Assembly: GCA_022827685.1 (NCBI GenBank)
Contig: JAJEIH010000063.1
Coordinates: 1-38,250, forward strand
Origin: Alphaproteobacteria bacterium
GTDB lineage: Bacteria > Pseudomonadota > Alphaproteobacteria > Bin95
Reading direction: 5' to 3'
Length of the DNA stretch: 38,250 bases
The notes beneath the pieces were generated by a model. The model was given only the letters and a program-made list of their open reading frames with translations. It was not told the DNA's origin and searched no databases. Positions within the stretch are counted from its first letter, which is position 1; every line of letters begins with the position of its first letter. This document shows positions 23,559 through 33,033 of the stretch, in pieces. The position numbers and the translations under genes are program-made.

Positions 23559-23966
23559 TCAGCCCGCCGGGCGGAACTTCGGGATTGTCAGGTCTTCGGA
23601 AACCCTGTCGAAGAACGCCTCGACCCGCTGGCCGATATGGACCGCCTCAATGTCGTCGGTCATGAGGTTGCTTACGATGCGCGCGCCCTCGTCCAGTTCG
23701 ACGCAGGCAACGACATAGGGCGTCTCGTCCCGGAAGGCCGGCCCGGCCGGCGCATGGCAGACGGTGAAGGAATAGACCACCCCGGTTCCCTTCGCCTCGA
23801 TCCACCGGATATCGGTCCCGTCCACGCCCGGCGCAAGGCGGCGGGAATAGAGGAAGCAGCGGCCGGTCCTGCCGCAGCGCTGGATCATCAGGCGGCCTTC
23901 GCGCGCGCCGGTCCAGTAAGGCTCCGATTCGGCGTCGATGGCGGGGACCGGCTTGTCGTAGGTCAT
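23559..23966 (-). CDS. DUF35 OB-fold protein with degenerate zinc ribbon
   Basis: The 135-residue protein matches the DUF35 family that partners thiolase-like enzymes: an N-terminal helix (PYWTGAREGRLMIQRC), a rubredoxin-like zinc ribbon, then an OB-fold. The ribbon should have two CxxC pairs. Here only C31 is kept; the positions of the other three ligands appear to be T34, A45 and V48 (RCGRTGRC and RRLAPGVDG), so zinc binding is probably lost. The OB-fold part (GTGVVYSFTVCHAP, PYVVACVEL) is intact. It begins 9 nt after the thiolase-like gene, its presumed partner. Confidence 0.83.
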   Translation of the reverse strand: MTYDKPVPAIDAESEPYWTGAREGRLMIQRCGRTGRCFLYSRRLAPGVDGTDIRWIEAKGTGVVYSFTVCHAPAGPAFRDETPYVVACVELDEGARIVSNLMTDDIEAVHIGQRVEAFFDRVSEDLTIPKFRPAG

Positions 23967-23975
23967 GGGCCGACT

Positions 23976-25154
23976 CTAGCCGTTTTCCGTCGAGAGGATG
24001 AGCGTCGCGCCCGAAGACAGCACGCCGCCGGTGCCGTGGCATATCGCCGTGCGCACGCCTTCCACCTGCCTCTCGCCCGCAAGGCCCCAGAGCTGGCGGC
24101 ATGCCTCGATGATGGTGAACAGCCCGTACATGCCGGGATGGCAATAGGAGAGCCCGCCGCCATTGGTGTTGACCGGAAAGGCGCCGCCGGGGGCGGTCCG
24201 ACCGCCCCTGACGAACTCCTTGCCCTCGCCGTAGCCGCAAAGGCCGAGCGCCTCCAGCGTCATCAGCACGGTGATGGTGAAGCTGTCATAAAGCATGGCG
24301 AGGTCGATTTCGGCCGGGCAGCGTCCCGCCATGGCGTAGGCCCGGCGCGAGGACTGCTCGGCGACCTCGAGTTTCGCCATGTCCGGCATGTGCGCAATGC
24401 TCGCATGCGAGGCGGAGGCGCCGTGCCCCAGCACATGGACCGGCGGGGTGCGCAGGTCGCGCGCGCGCTCCTCGGTGGTCATCACCACGGCGCCGCCGCC
24501 GTCGGTGACCAGGCAGCAGTCGTAGCGCCCGAGCGGCGAGGCGATCATGCGCGCGCCCAGCACATCGTCGACCGTCATGGGCTCGCGGAATGCGGCGGCA
24601 GGGTTGAGCGCGGCCCAGGCGCGGGTCGCCGCGGCGATTTCGGCAAGCGTCTCGCGGGTCGAGCCATAGACATGGGCGTGGCGCTGCGCCGCCATCGCAT
24701 AGGCGCCGACCGGGAGCGGCAGCCCGGCCGGAATGTCCCACTGGTTCGAGAACATCGCCGGGCGCCCGCCCAGCGCCCGCGCCGCCTGGCTCTTCTGGAG
24801 CGAGCCGTAAACGATCAGCACCGTTTCCGCCTGACCGGAGCGGATCGCCTCGGCCGCCCGCCCTGCATGGAGCACGAAGGCTGCGCCGCCGACATTGGTG
24901 CCGTCGAGATAGCGCGGCCATTCGAGCCCCAGATATTCCGTCAGCAACACCGGCTGCATGGCGCCCGGCCCCGGCATGCCCCACATGCCGGCGACGGCGA
25001 GGCCGTCCACGTCGCGCATGGTCAGCCCTGCCTGGCTGAGCGCTTCGCCCGCCGCGTCTCGCTGTATCGAGAGCACCGTCGCGCCCGGCAGCGCGCGGCC
25101 CCGTTCACGGGTCGGCGCGTCGGCGACGCCGACGATGACCGGGCTCCGGCTCAT
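23976..25154 (-). CDS. Thiolase-like protein (SCP-x/Ltp type) lacking the nucleophilic cysteine
   Basis: The 392-residue protein has the thiolase fold: N-terminal VIVGVADAPTRERGR, the C-terminal GGGLSYCHPGMYG (HPG in place of GHPxGATG) and AICHGTGGVLSSG. Where thiolases carry the acyl-accepting cysteine (CASG), residues 87-93 read NVGGAAF, so the nucleophile is absent. A DUF35 gene follows directly. In steroid side-chain degradation, thiolase-like Ltp2 acts as an aldolase with a DUF35 partner, so carbon-carbon cleavage by a retro-aldol route is plausible. The start overlaps the stop of the CoA ligase gene (ATGA). Confidence 0.85.
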   Translation of the reverse strand: MSRSPVIVGVADAPTRERGRALPGATVLSIQRDAAGEALSQAGLTMRDVDGLAVAGMWGMPGPGAMQPVLLTEYLGLEWPRYLDGTNVGGAAFVLHAGRAAEAIRSGQAETVLIVYGSLQKSQAARALGGRPAMFSNQWDIPAGLPLPVGAYAMAAQRHAHVYGSTRETLAEIAAATRAWAALNPAAAFREPMTVDDVLGARMIASPLGRYDCCLVTDGGGAVVMTTEERARDLRTPPVHVLGHGASASHASIAHMPDMAKLEVAEQSSRRAYAMAGRCPAEIDLAMLYDSFTITVLMTLEALGLCGYGEGKEFVRGGRTAPGGAFPVNTNGGGLSYCHPGMYGLFTIIEACRQLWGLAGERQVEGVRTAICHGTGGVLSSGATLILSTENG

Positions 25155-27271
25155 GCGTCGGCGTTCTCCCGGACGGCGATGAGCGCGTCCACGGCGACGG
25201 CGCCCTCCCCTCTCGGCAGCACGATGAACGGATTGACGTCGATCGTCTCAAGCACATCGGCATTGGCGGCGGCGAAGACCGAGAGCCTGGCCAGCGCGTC
25301 GGCCAGCGCGTCTTCATCCGAGGGCGGCGCGCCGCGCACCCCCTGAAGCATCGGGTAGCCGCGCACCTCGCGGACCATCCGGCGCGCCTCGTCGATGCCG
25401 AACGGCGCGATGCGGAAGGTCACGTCTTTCAGGACCTCGACGAAAATGCCGCCGAGGCCGAACATGACCACCGGGCCGAACACCGGGTCGCGGACGACGC
25501 CGAGAATGGTCTCGACGCCGCCGGAGACCATGGGCGCGACCAGCACGCCGTCGATCCGCGCGTCCGGCGCATGCGCTTCAGCGCACGCAAGCAGGTCGCG
25601 GCAGGCCGTCTCCGCCGCCTCCCGCGATGCGACATTGAGGATGACGCCGCCGATCTCGGACTTGTGGAGGATGTCCGGCGACACGATCTTCATGACGACC
25701 GGGAAGCCCGCCGCCTCAGCCGCCTCGGCGGCTTCCGACGGCGAACCCGCAATCCGCTCCGGGACGGCCGGCACGCCGGCGGCCGCCAGAATGCGCTTGC
25801 CTTCGACCTCGTTGACGGCCGTTCCGGCGCTGAGCCTCGGCGCATCGGGCGGCAGGTCCGGAGGCGGCGCGGACGGCCCCCGCTTCAACGCCTCGGAATA
25901 CCGCGCCAGAACCCCGAGCGCGTGGATCGCCCGGCTCGGGTCCTCGTAGCAGACATAACCCATCTCCTGGATCCTCGCGCGGCGCTCGGGCGTGGTCAGG
26001 ATGGCGAGCATGTGCAACTGGTCGGGGAAGCGCTGCCTTACCGCCTCCAGGCTCGGCTCCAGCTCCTTCATCATCAGCGGGTTCAGGCCGACCCCCGCCA
26101 GGAAGCAGACCGCGCTGGCATAGTCGCCCTCTTCCAGCAGGGCGCCGTACATGGTTTCCATCAGGGTCGCGTCGTTGATGAACTGCGCGGTCACATCCAG
26201 CGGGTTGCGGGTGCCGGCAAAGGGCACCAGCGCCTTCATCCGCTCCTGCGTCGCCTCGGGCAGCGGCGGGAGCTCGAGGCCGGCGTCCTCCGCCGCATCG
26301 GCCATGATGACGCCGACCCCGCCGGAAACCGTGATGATGCCTGTCCTGGCGCTCTTCGGCAGCTGGCCCCCGGCGAAGGCATAGCCGACGTCGAACATCT
26401 CGTCGATGCTGTGGGGCCGAAAGACGTTGTACTGGCGCAGAAGCGCATCGAAAACGGCGTCGGAGCCCGTGAGCGACGCCGTATGGGAGGCCGCGGCGGC
26501 AGTGCCGACTTCGGACCGCCCGACCTTCATCAGCACGACCGGCTTCTCGGCGGCGCGGGCGATTTCGAGCGCCTCGACCAGCTTGTCGGCGTCCTGCACG
26601 CCTTCCATGTAGCCGAGCACGACGCTGGTGCCGGGATCCTGCGCCATATAGGCAAGGCAGTCCGAGAACTCGACATCGCACTGGTTGCCCATTGTGGCCC
26701 AGAGGTTCAGGCCGAGGCCCCGTTCGCGGGCGAGCGTGAAGCAATGGCCACCGAAAGCGCCCGACTGCGCGGCGACGGAAATCGTGCCCCTTTCGGGCCC
26801 CGTATCGCCGATGGCCGAGATGAAGGTGGCGATCATGCCGGTGCCGGTGTTCATCACGCCCATGCAATTGGGGCCCATGATGCGGAGCCCGCCCTCGGCG
26901 CCGAGATCGGCCAGGCGGCGCTGGACGCGCGCGCCGTCCTCGGAAATCTCGGCGAAACCGGAGGACAGCACGATGGCGGCCTTCACGCCCTTGTCGATGC
27001 AGGCCGTCAGCGCCGGTTCCACGAAGGGCATCGGCACGACGATTACCGCCATGTCCACCGGCCCCGGAATGTCGCCGACAGCGGGGAAAGCCGGCAGGCC
27101 CTGGATCTCGGCGGCGCCCGGATTGACCGGATATACCCTGCCGCCATAGCCGGAGATCTTCATGTTGTGGACGGGCCGGCCGCCAATCTTGGCGAAGTTC
27201 GACGACGCGCCGACAATCGCCACCGACCCTGGATTGAAGAACGCGTCGAGCGTGTCGATGCGGATGGTCAT
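25151..27271 (-). CDS. ADP-forming acyl-CoA synthetase (acetate-CoA ligase family)
   Basis: The 706-residue protein is a fused alpha-beta ADP-forming CoA ligase. It has an N-terminal CoA-binding Rossmann domain (SVAIVGASSNFAKIGG, residues 16-31), succinyl-CoA-synthetase-like domains with the conserved AAASHTASLTGSD near residue 262, and a C-terminal ATP-grasp domain (GFPVVMKIVSPDILHKSEIGG, from about residue 525). It couples an acyl-CoA to acid conversion with ATP or ADP. It heads the operon ligase, thiolase-like, DUF35, YbhN-like, and lies 92 nt after the acetolactate-synthase-like gene. The physiological acid is unknown; members can also act in protein acetylation. Confidence 0.9.
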   Translation of the reverse strand: MTIRIDTLDAFFNPGSVAIVGASSNFAKIGGRPVHNMKISGYGGRVYPVNPGAAEIQGLPAFPAVGDIPGPVDMAVIVVPMPFVEPALTACIDKGVKAAIVLSSGFAEISEDGARVQRRLADLGAEGGLRIMGPNCMGVMNTGTGMIATFISAIGDTGPERGTISVAAQSGAFGGHCFTLARERGLGLNLWATMGNQCDVEFSDCLAYMAQDPGTSVVLGYMEGVQDADKLVEALEIARAAEKPVVLMKVGRSEVGTAAAASHTASLTGSDAVFDALLRQYNVFRPHSIDEMFDVGYAFAGGQLPKSARTGIITVSGGVGVIMADAAEDAGLELPPLPEATQERMKALVPFAGTRNPLDVTAQFINDATLMETMYGALLEEGDYASAVCFLAGVGLNPLMMKELEPSLEAVRQRFPDQLHMLAILTTPERRARIQEMGYVCYEDPSRAIHALGVLARYSEALKRGPSAPPPDLPPDAPRLSAGTAVNEVEGKRILAAAGVPAVPERIAGSPSEAAEAAEAAGFPVVMKIVSPDILHKSEIGGVILNVASREAAETACRDLLACAEAHAPDARIDGVLVAPMVSGGVETILGVVRDPVFGPVVMFGLGGIFVEVLKDVTFRIAPFGIDEARRMVREVRGYPMLQGVRGAPPSDEDALADALARLSVFAAANADVLETIDVNPFIVLPRGEGAVAVDALIAVRENADA

Positions 27272-27363
27272 GCCGGCTTCCCCCTCGGGCCTCGAACCTG
27301 CGCCGCGGCACGCTAGAACAGCGGGAGTCCGGCTTCAAGGAGAGCCGCCCGGCCCCGCCGCTG

Positions 27364-29010
27364 TCAGACCCGGTAGGACTGGGACGACCCGGTGAACGGG
27401 GAGATGTCGCGCTCGTCGAGCTCGAGGTGGATCAGCGCCGGTCCCGGATGCGCAAGCGCGGCGGCAAGGGCGCCGGCGAATTCGCCGGTCTCCCGCACGC
27501 GGCTCGCATGGAGGCCGTAGGCGCGGCCGACCGCCTCGAAATCCGGGCTTTCCAGCCTCGTGCCGAAGATGCCGTCCTCGCCGTAGCGCGTCTGCTGCGA
27601 CGTGAGGATCGAGCCCCAGGCGTTGTTGTCGCAGACGACGATCTTCACCGGCAGGCGCTCCTGCACCAGGGTCACGGCCTCCTGCCCCGTCATCAGGAAT
27701 CCGCCGTCGCCGACAAAGACCACGACCGGCGAACGGGGCCGCGCGAGCGCCGCGCCGATGCCGCCCGGCACGCCGTAACCCATGGCGCCGGCCATCGGCC
27801 CCGCCTGGGTGCGCGGATCGCCGAACCGGAAATAGCGATGCACCCAGCGCGCAAAGGTGCCGCTGTCGGTGATGACAACCGCATCGGGCGGCAGCTGCCG
27901 GCGCGCCTCGGCAGTCACTTCCGCCAGATCGACACTGCCATGGACGGGAACACCGCCCGGTTTTGAAAATTCCCGGAAATCCCTGTTCAGGCCCGCCCGC
28001 CATTCCCGGCGCGCCGGACCGCCATTCGAAACGGCGGCGGTCAGCGCCTCCAGCGCGGGGCCGGCATCGGCCCGGATGGCTGCTCCGGACGGCCAGCGGC
28101 CCAGGACTTCGGCATCGGGATGGATGTGGATCAGCGTCTGGTCTTCCCGGATCATCGAGAAGTCGCGGGTCGTGATGCCGTCCAGCCGCGCTCCGGCGGC
28201 AATCACGAGGTCCGCCTCTTCCCAGGCCCGTTCCTGGAAGTCGTCCCTGTTGATCTCCAGATGCCCGATATAGGCGGGGTGGTGGTTGGATATCGCATCC
28301 TGACATCGATAGGCGGTCGTGACGGCCGCGCCGCTCGCTTCGGCGAATTCGGCCAGCGGACCCTCCGCGCCCTCGAAGGAAATCAATTCACCTGCGACGA
28401 CGACCGGTCTTTCCGCGGCGTCGATCCGGCGCGCGGCCCCGGCAATCGCTTCGGGATCGGGACGCAGCGGCGCGCGCGGCGCCGGCGCCGGAATTGCCGG
28501 CAAGCCCGCATCGCCGTCGGAAATGTCCTTCGGCATCACGAGCACGACCGGCCCCGGCCGCCCCGCCATGGCGAGTTCGAGCGCACGGGCCGCTTGCGCC
28601 GGCACATCCGCCGCCGCTTCAGGTTCAAGCACTGCCTTCGCAATGCCCGAGAACATATTGTGGTAATCGATTTCCTGGAAGGCTTCGCGGCCCTTGGAGG
28701 CCGTCGGCACATCGCCGATGACCAACAGCATGGGCACCGAGTCCTGCCGCGCGACATGCAGCCCGATAGAGGCATTGGTCGAGCCCGGCCCCCGGCTGAC
28801 GAGGCCGACCGCCGGCTTGCCGGCAATTCTGCCGTATGCCGCGCAGGCGAAGGTGACGCCGGACTCATGCCGGGGCGTGACCAGGCGGATGGCGTTCGCC
28901 CGCCGCTGCAGCCCGGCAAGGACGGGAAGGTAGCTTTCGCCCGGAACGGCAAATGCCGCTTCCACGCCCCATGCCGCCAGCGTTTCCGCGAGCGCTTCTC
29001 CGCCGTCCAT
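27364..29010 (-). CDS. TPP-dependent acetolactate synthase-like enzyme
   Basis: The 548-residue protein has the three-domain layout of acetolactate synthase, benzoylformate decarboxylase and related enzymes. TPP-activating E49 lies in PRHESGVTFACAAYGR, the middle domain contains RPVVVAGE, and the C-terminal domain has the TPP-Mg motif GDGGFLMTGQEAVTLVQE with DNNAWGS. It joins or decarboxylates a 2-oxoacid. I chose ATG 29010 because it overlaps the DUF4170 stop (TGATG) and starts at the usual family N-terminus. No regulatory small subunit (IlvN) is nearby, so branched-chain biosynthesis is unlikely. The substrate is not evident. Confidence 0.87.
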   Translation of the reverse strand: MDGGEALAETLAAWGVEAAFAVPGESYLPVLAGLQRRANAIRLVTPRHESGVTFACAAYGRIAGKPAVGLVSRGPGSTNASIGLHVARQDSVPMLLVIGDVPTASKGREAFQEIDYHNMFSGIAKAVLEPEAAADVPAQAARALELAMAGRPGPVVLVMPKDISDGDAGLPAIPAPAPRAPLRPDPEAIAGAARRIDAAERPVVVAGELISFEGAEGPLAEFAEASGAAVTTAYRCQDAISNHHPAYIGHLEINRDDFQERAWEEADLVIAAGARLDGITTRDFSMIREDQTLIHIHPDAEVLGRWPSGAAIRADAGPALEALTAAVSNGGPARREWRAGLNRDFREFSKPGGVPVHGSVDLAEVTAEARRQLPPDAVVITDSGTFARWVHRYFRFGDPRTQAGPMAGAMGYGVPGGIGAALARPRSPVVVFVGDGGFLMTGQEAVTLVQERLPVKIVVCDNNAWGSILTSQQTRYGEDGIFGTRLESPDFEAVGRAYGLHASRVRETGEFAGALAAALAHPGPALIHLELDERDISPFTGSSQSYRV

Positions 29011-29252
29011 CAGCAATGTCCTTCCGCATGTTGGTGGTTGTCGGGGTCCAGCAGGCGGTGCAGATGCACGACGTAGTAGCGCATATGCGCATCGTCCACC
29101 GTGCCTTGCGCCTTGCCGCGCCACGCTTTGGCGGCCTCGGCGTAATTCGGGTAGATGCCGACGATATCCAGGGCCTTGAGGTCTGCGAATTCGGTTCCGT
29201 CGGGGTGCACGAGGCGCCCGCCGAAAACGAGGTGGAGGAGTTGCTGGGCCAT
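29010..29252 (-). CDS. DUF4170 family protein
   Basis: The 80-residue protein shows the DUF4170 pattern: LHLVFGGRL, DIVGIYPNYAEAAKAWRGKAQ, and the conserved AHMRYYVVHLHRLLDPD near the C-terminus. The family is found mainly in alphaproteobacteria and has no known function; it is small and soluble, without signal peptide or membrane helix. The start (ATG 29252) lies at the family N-terminus. Its stop overlaps the start of the TPP enzyme gene, so the two are probably translated together. It is divergent from the ABC transporter operon, 161 nt away. Confidence 0.85.
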   Translation of the reverse strand: MAQQLLHLVFGGRLVHPDGTEFADLKALDIVGIYPNYAEAAKAWRGKAQGTVDDAHMRYYVVHLHRLLDPDNHQHAEGHC

Positions 29253-29413
29253 TCCGTGAACTCCTTCGTTTGAGGGTTGCGGACCCCGGGCGAATAGCAG
29301 CAAGCGCAGCAAGGCGAAACCCCGCCGGGCGGTCGAAAATCCCAAGCCCCCTATCGAGTGCCGCTCCGTTTGTGTTAGCGTTCGGGCGACAGTTGCTGGC
29401 AATCGGGGACATC

Positions 29414-30508
29414 GTGCCGGACCAGGACCGCGCATTCGTCGTGTTTGACGGCGTTCAGAAGAGCTACGACGGCGAAACGCTTGTCGTGAAGAACCTGAAT
29501 CTCGAAATCGCGCGCGGCGAGTTCCTGACGATGCTCGGCCCTTCGGGTTCCGGCAAGACCACCTGCCTGATGATGCTGGCAGGGTTCGAGGTGGCCACGC
29601 ATGGCCAGATCAACCTTGGCGGCCGCCCGATCAACAATATTCCCCCGCACAAGCGCGGCATCGGGATGGTGTTCCAGAACTACGCGCTCTTCCCGCACAT
29701 GACGGTTGCGGAGAACCTGGCGTTCCCGCTGCAGGTGCGCCGGATGAGCCGCGCCGAGGTCGACGGGAAGGTGCAGCGCGCACTGGACATGGTCCAGATG
29801 GGCGGCACCGAGTTCGCGGGGCGCCGGCCGGCCCAGCTTTCCGGCGGCCAGCAGCAGCGCGTGGCGCTGGCGCGCGCCCTGGTGTTCGAGCCCGACCTCG
29901 TGCTGATGGACGAACCGCTGGGAGCGCTCGACAAGCAGTTGCGCGAACATATGCAGTACGAGATCAAGCATCTGCACGAGCGGCTGGGGGTCACCGTCGT
30001 CTATGTGACGCACGACCAGTCCGAAGCCCTGACGATGTCCGACCGGATCGCGGTCTTCAACGACGGCGTGATCCAGCAGCTCGCGACCCCGGAAGACCTC
30101 TATGAGAGGCCCGAAAACGCTTTCGTGGCGCAGTTCATCGGCGAGAACAACAAGCTCGACGGCATGGTAACGGCGTTTGCGGACAAGGAAGCGCGCGTCC
30201 ATCTGGACGGGGCGGAGGAGATCGGCGCACTGGCGGTCAATTGCCGGGGTGTCGGTTTCCCGACGATGTTGTCGATCCGGCCCGAACGCGTACTGATCGC
30301 CGAACCCTCGGCGCCGAACCAGCTTCAGGGCAGGGTCGTCGAACTGATCTATCTGGGGGATCACATCCGCTGCCGGATGGAGGTCGCCGGGCGGGATGAC
30401 TTCATCGTCAAGATCCCGAATTCCGCCAAACATTCAATGCTGAGGGTGGGTGAAACAACCCCCATAGGATGGCTCACGAACGACTGTAGAGCGTTGGACG
30501 CGGCGTGA
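29414..30508 (+). CDS. Polyamine-type ABC transporter ATP-binding protein (PotA family)
   Basis: The 364-residue ATPase has Walker [10 protein letters not shown] (42-50), the Q-loop FQNY (87-90), signature LSGGQ (142-146), Walker B LVLMDE (162-167), and the H-loop histidine at 200, followed by a C-terminal TOBE domain (about 285-364). It drives import by the permeases of this operon. I chose GTG 29414, preceded by GGGGA at 29405-29409, because it gives the normal family N-terminus; there is no ATG in a plausible position. It is the first gene of ATPase, binding protein, two permeases and a small peptide. Spermidine or putrescine is a family guess only. Confidence 0.92.
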   Translation: MPDQDRAFVVFDGVQKSYDGETLVVKNLNLEIARGEFLTMLGPSGSGKTTCLMMLAGFEVATHGQINLGGRPINNIPPHKRGIGMVFQNYALFPHMTVAENLAFPLQVRRMSRAEVDGKVQRALDMVQMGGTEFAGRRPAQLSGGQQQRVALARALVFEPDLVLMDEPLGALDKQLREHMQYEIKHLHERLGVTVVYVTHDQSEALTMSDRIAVFNDGVIQQLATPEDLYERPENAFVAQFIGENNKLDGMVTAFADKEARVHLDGAEEIGALAVNCRGVGFPTMLSIRPERVLIAEPSAPNQLQGRVVELIYLGDHIRCRMEVAGRDDFIVKIPNSAKHSMLRVGETTPIGWLTNDCRALDAA

Positions 30509-30589
30509 CCCGAAATACGGGGAAGCGCCGCTGTTTTCCCGTTGCGCCGCGCCTGAACTGAACGAGTGGTAAACAAGGGAGAACGCCAC

Positions 30590-31687
30590 ATGAGACTCAG
30601 AACATTCCTTGCAGCCGGCGCGGTCGCCTCCATGGCGATGGCCGGCGCGGCGCAGGCGGAGGACATGACCATCGTGTCCTGGGGCGGCGCCTATTCGGCA
30701 TCCCAGATGAACGCCTACCACAAGCCGTACATGGAAATGAATCCGGGCGTGAACATCATCAACGATGAAAGCGCGGCGGAAGCGGTCGCCAAGCTTCGCG
30801 CCATGGCCGAAGCCGGCAACACGACCTGGGACGTGGTCGATGTGGTCGCGTCGGACGCCATCCGGCTTTGCGACGAAGGCCTCGCGATGGAAGTCGACGT
30901 GGATTCGGTGCTGGCGGCGGCGCCCGACGGCACACCCGCATCCAAGGATTTCGGCGATTTTCTCGTAACGCCCTGCTTCATCCCGCAGATCGTTTATTCG
31001 ACCACCTTCGGCTACCGCACTGACATGGTCGGCGACACGCCGCCCAAGGATGTCTGCGCCGTGTTCGACCTGGAGAACTATCCGGGCAAGCGCAGCCTGG
31101 AGAAGCGCCCGATCAACAACATGGAATGGGCGCTGATGTGCGACGGCGTCGCCATGGAGGACATTTACGACCAGCTGGCGACCGAGGAAGGCCAGGCGCG
31201 CGCCTTCGCCAAGCTCGACACGATCAAGGACCAGGTCGTGTGGTGGTCGGCCGGCGCGGATACGCCGCAGCTTCTGGCGGACGGCGAGGTCGTGATCGGC
31301 TCGACCTATAACGGGCGCCTGTTCAAGCTCATCGAGGAGGACAAGCAGCCGGTCGCCATGCTGTGGGACGGCCAGGTGTTCGACCTCGACGGATGGATCG
31401 TCCCGGCGAACCTGAGCGACGAACGCAAGAAGCGCGCGCTGCACTATCTCAATTTCGCCACGGACACCCAGCGCCTTGCGGACCAGGCGAAATACATCTC
31501 CTACGGTCCGGCGCGCGCGTCTTCGGCGCCGTTGGTGGGCAAGCATGCAACGCTGGGCATCGACATGGCTCCGCACATGCCGAACGAGCCGAAAAACATG
31601 AGCAACACGCTGCTCTACAACTACGAGTTCTGGGCGGACTACCGCGACGACATCGACGCGAAGTTCCAGACCTGGCTCGCCAAGTAG
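30590..31687 (+). CDS. ABC transporter periplasmic solute-binding protein (PotD/PotF-like)
   Basis: The 365-residue protein has a Sec signal peptide (MRLRTFLAAG to AQA, cleavage near 24) and a mature part that begins EDMTIVSWGGAYS, typical of the spermidine/putrescine binding-protein family. It would capture the solute in the periplasm and deliver it to the permeases encoded downstream. The start ATG 30590 has a good ribosome-binding site (AAGGGAG at 30575-30581). Cysteines near the middle could form a disulfide. A strong hairpin lies 12 nt after the stop, which would favour higher levels of this protein than of the permeases. The true substrate could be polyamine, opine, amino acid derivative or similar. 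Confidence 0.92.
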   Translation: MRLRTFLAAGAVASMAMAGAAQAEDMTIVSWGGAYSASQMNAYHKPYMEMNPGVNIINDESAAEAVAKLRAMAEAGNTTWDVVDVVASDAIRLCDEGLAMEVDVDSVLAAAPDGTPASKDFGDFLVTPCFIPQIVYSTTFGYRTDMVGDTPPKDVCAVFDLENYPGKRSLEKRPINNMEWALMCDGVAMEDIYDQLATEEGQARAFAKLDTIKDQVVWWSAGADTPQLLADGEVVIGSTYNGRLFKLIEEDKQPVAMLWDGQVFDLDGWIVPANLSDERKKRALHYLNFATDTQRLADQAKYISYGPARASSAPLVGKHATLGIDMAPHMPNEPKNMSNTLLYNYEFWADYRDDIDAKFQTWLAK

Positions 31688-31699
31688 AGGCGTCCTGAA

Positions 31700-31721
31700 G
31701 GAGGGGCCCCCGGGCCCCTCC
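31700..31721 (+). terminator. Hairpin after the binding-protein gene (partial terminator)
   Basis: GGAGGGGCC and GGCCCCTCC form a stem of 9 bp or more, followed by ACTCTTTTC. A larger alternative pairs CCTGAAG (31694-31700) with CTTCAGG (31734-31740). Such a structure between a binding protein and its permeases usually reduces downstream transcription or protects the upstream mRNA, giving excess binding protein. Confidence 0.6.
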
Positions 31722-31759
31722 ACTCTTTTCGGGCTTCAGGAGAAGGCGCGCGGGGTCCA

Positions 31760-33028
31760 ATGGCGAACGGCGAAAACGTCCCGGGGCCGATCCTTGCGGC
31801 GGACGGCCGGCCGCTGAGGCAGTCGCTCGCCCGCGCGCTTCGCCTGCAGAAGCTGCGCGCGCTCATGCTGATCGCGCCGCTGCTGATTTTCATTCTGGTC
31901 ACCTTCGCCGCGCCGATCGCGGACATGCTGTTCCGTTCGGTCGAGAACGCGATCGTGCCGGATACGCTGCCGCTCACCGTGGCGGCGCTGGAAGACTGGG
32001 ACGACGCTTCCGGCCAGCCGCCGGGCGAAAAGGTCTTCGCCGCCCTTCGCCGGGACCTGCTCGCCGCGGTCGCCGCCAAGGCGCACACCAAGCTCGGCTC
32101 GCGGCTCAATTACGAGCAGACGGGAGTCGCCAGCCTGCTGCGCAAGACCGGGCGGCGGGTCAAGAGGATGGAGGAGGACGGCGACCTCGCCGCGCAGTTC
32201 GCCGAAGTCCACAAGAGTTGGGCCGATCCCGAGACCTGGGCAACGATCAAGCGGTTTTCGAGCGCCTACACGTCGGGTTATTTCCTCAACGCCGTCGATG
32301 CGAAGCTCGGCGCAACCGGAATCGAGGCGAGGCCCGAGAACGAACGGATCTACATCTTCCTGTTCGAGCGCACATTGCTGCTGAGCGTCGTCATCACGGT
32401 CGCCTGCCTGCTGATCGGCTATCCGGTCGCCTTCCTGCTGGCCACGCTGCCGATGCGCACCTCGAACATGCTGATGATCCTGGTGCTGCTGCCGTTCTGG
32501 ACCTCGCTGCTGGTCCGCACCTCCGCCTGGAAGGTGCTGCTTCAGCAACAGGGCGTCATCAACGACACACTGGTCTTCATAGGCCTCGTCGCCGATGACG
32601 GGCGCCTTGCGATGATCAACAACCAGACCGGCACGATCATCGCGATGACGCATATCCTGCTGCCGTTCATGATCCTGCCGCTCTACTCGGTGATGCGCAC
32701 GATCCCGCCGAGCTACATGCGCGCCGCGAAATCGCTGGGGGCGACGGACTGGACCGCGTTCTGGCGGGTCTATTTCCCGCAGAGCGTGCCCGGCATCGGC
32801 GCGGGCGCCATTCTCGTCTTCATCCTCTCGATCGGCTACTACATCACGCCCGAACTGGTCGGCGGCACCTCGGGCACCTTCATTTCCAACCGGATCGCCT
32901 ACCACATCTCGTCGAGCCTCAATTGGGGCCTCGCCGCGGCGTTGGGCGTCATCCTGCTGGTGGTCGTGCTGGTCCTCTACTGGCTCTACGACCGGATCAT
33001 CGGCATCGACAATGTGAAGCTGGGATAG
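31760..33028 (+). CDS. ABC transporter permease (PotB-type) with large periplasmic insert
   Basis: The 422-residue inner-membrane protein has a first helix at about 33-54 (LMLIAPLLIFILVTFAAPIA), then about 140 hydrophilic residues (roughly 58-200), then the usual five-helix permease core. The cytoplasmic EAA-type loop reads MRAAKSLGATDWTAFWRVYF near 320-340 and couples to the ATPase. PotB proteins are about 290 residues, so the insert is additional; it is mostly charged and probably periplasmic. The AGGAGA at 31738-31743 is further from the ATG than usual. It is cotranscribed with the second permease, 5 nt downstream. Confidence 0.9.
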   Translation: MANGENVPGPILAADGRPLRQSLARALRLQKLRALMLIAPLLIFILVTFAAPIADMLFRSVENAIVPDTLPLTVAALEDWDDASGQPPGEKVFAALRRDLLAAVAAKAHTKLGSRLNYEQTGVASLLRKTGRRVKRMEEDGDLAAQFAEVHKSWADPETWATIKRFSSAYTSGYFLNAVDAKLGATGIEARPENERIYIFLFERTLLLSVVITVACLLIGYPVAFLLATLPMRTSNMLMILVLLPFWTSLLVRTSAWKVLLQQQGVINDTLVFIGLVADDGRLAMINNQTGTIIAMTHILLPFMILPLYSVMRTIPPSYMRAAKSLGATDWTAFWRVYFPQSVPGIGAGAILVFILSIGYYITPELVGGTSGTFISNRIAYHISSSLNWGLAAALGVILLVVVLVLYWLYDRIIGIDNVKLG

Positions 33029-33033
33029 CGGGC

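Noticed and set aside
21401-23665. A 754-codon plus-strand frame opposite the acyl-CoA dehydrogenase and YbhN-like genes
   Set aside because: It spans two well-supported genes and their intergenic gap and shows no protein family features.
29393-29413. TTG 29393 as start of the ABC ATPase gene
   Set aside because: GTG 29414 has a better-placed GGGGA and gives the usual family N-terminus.
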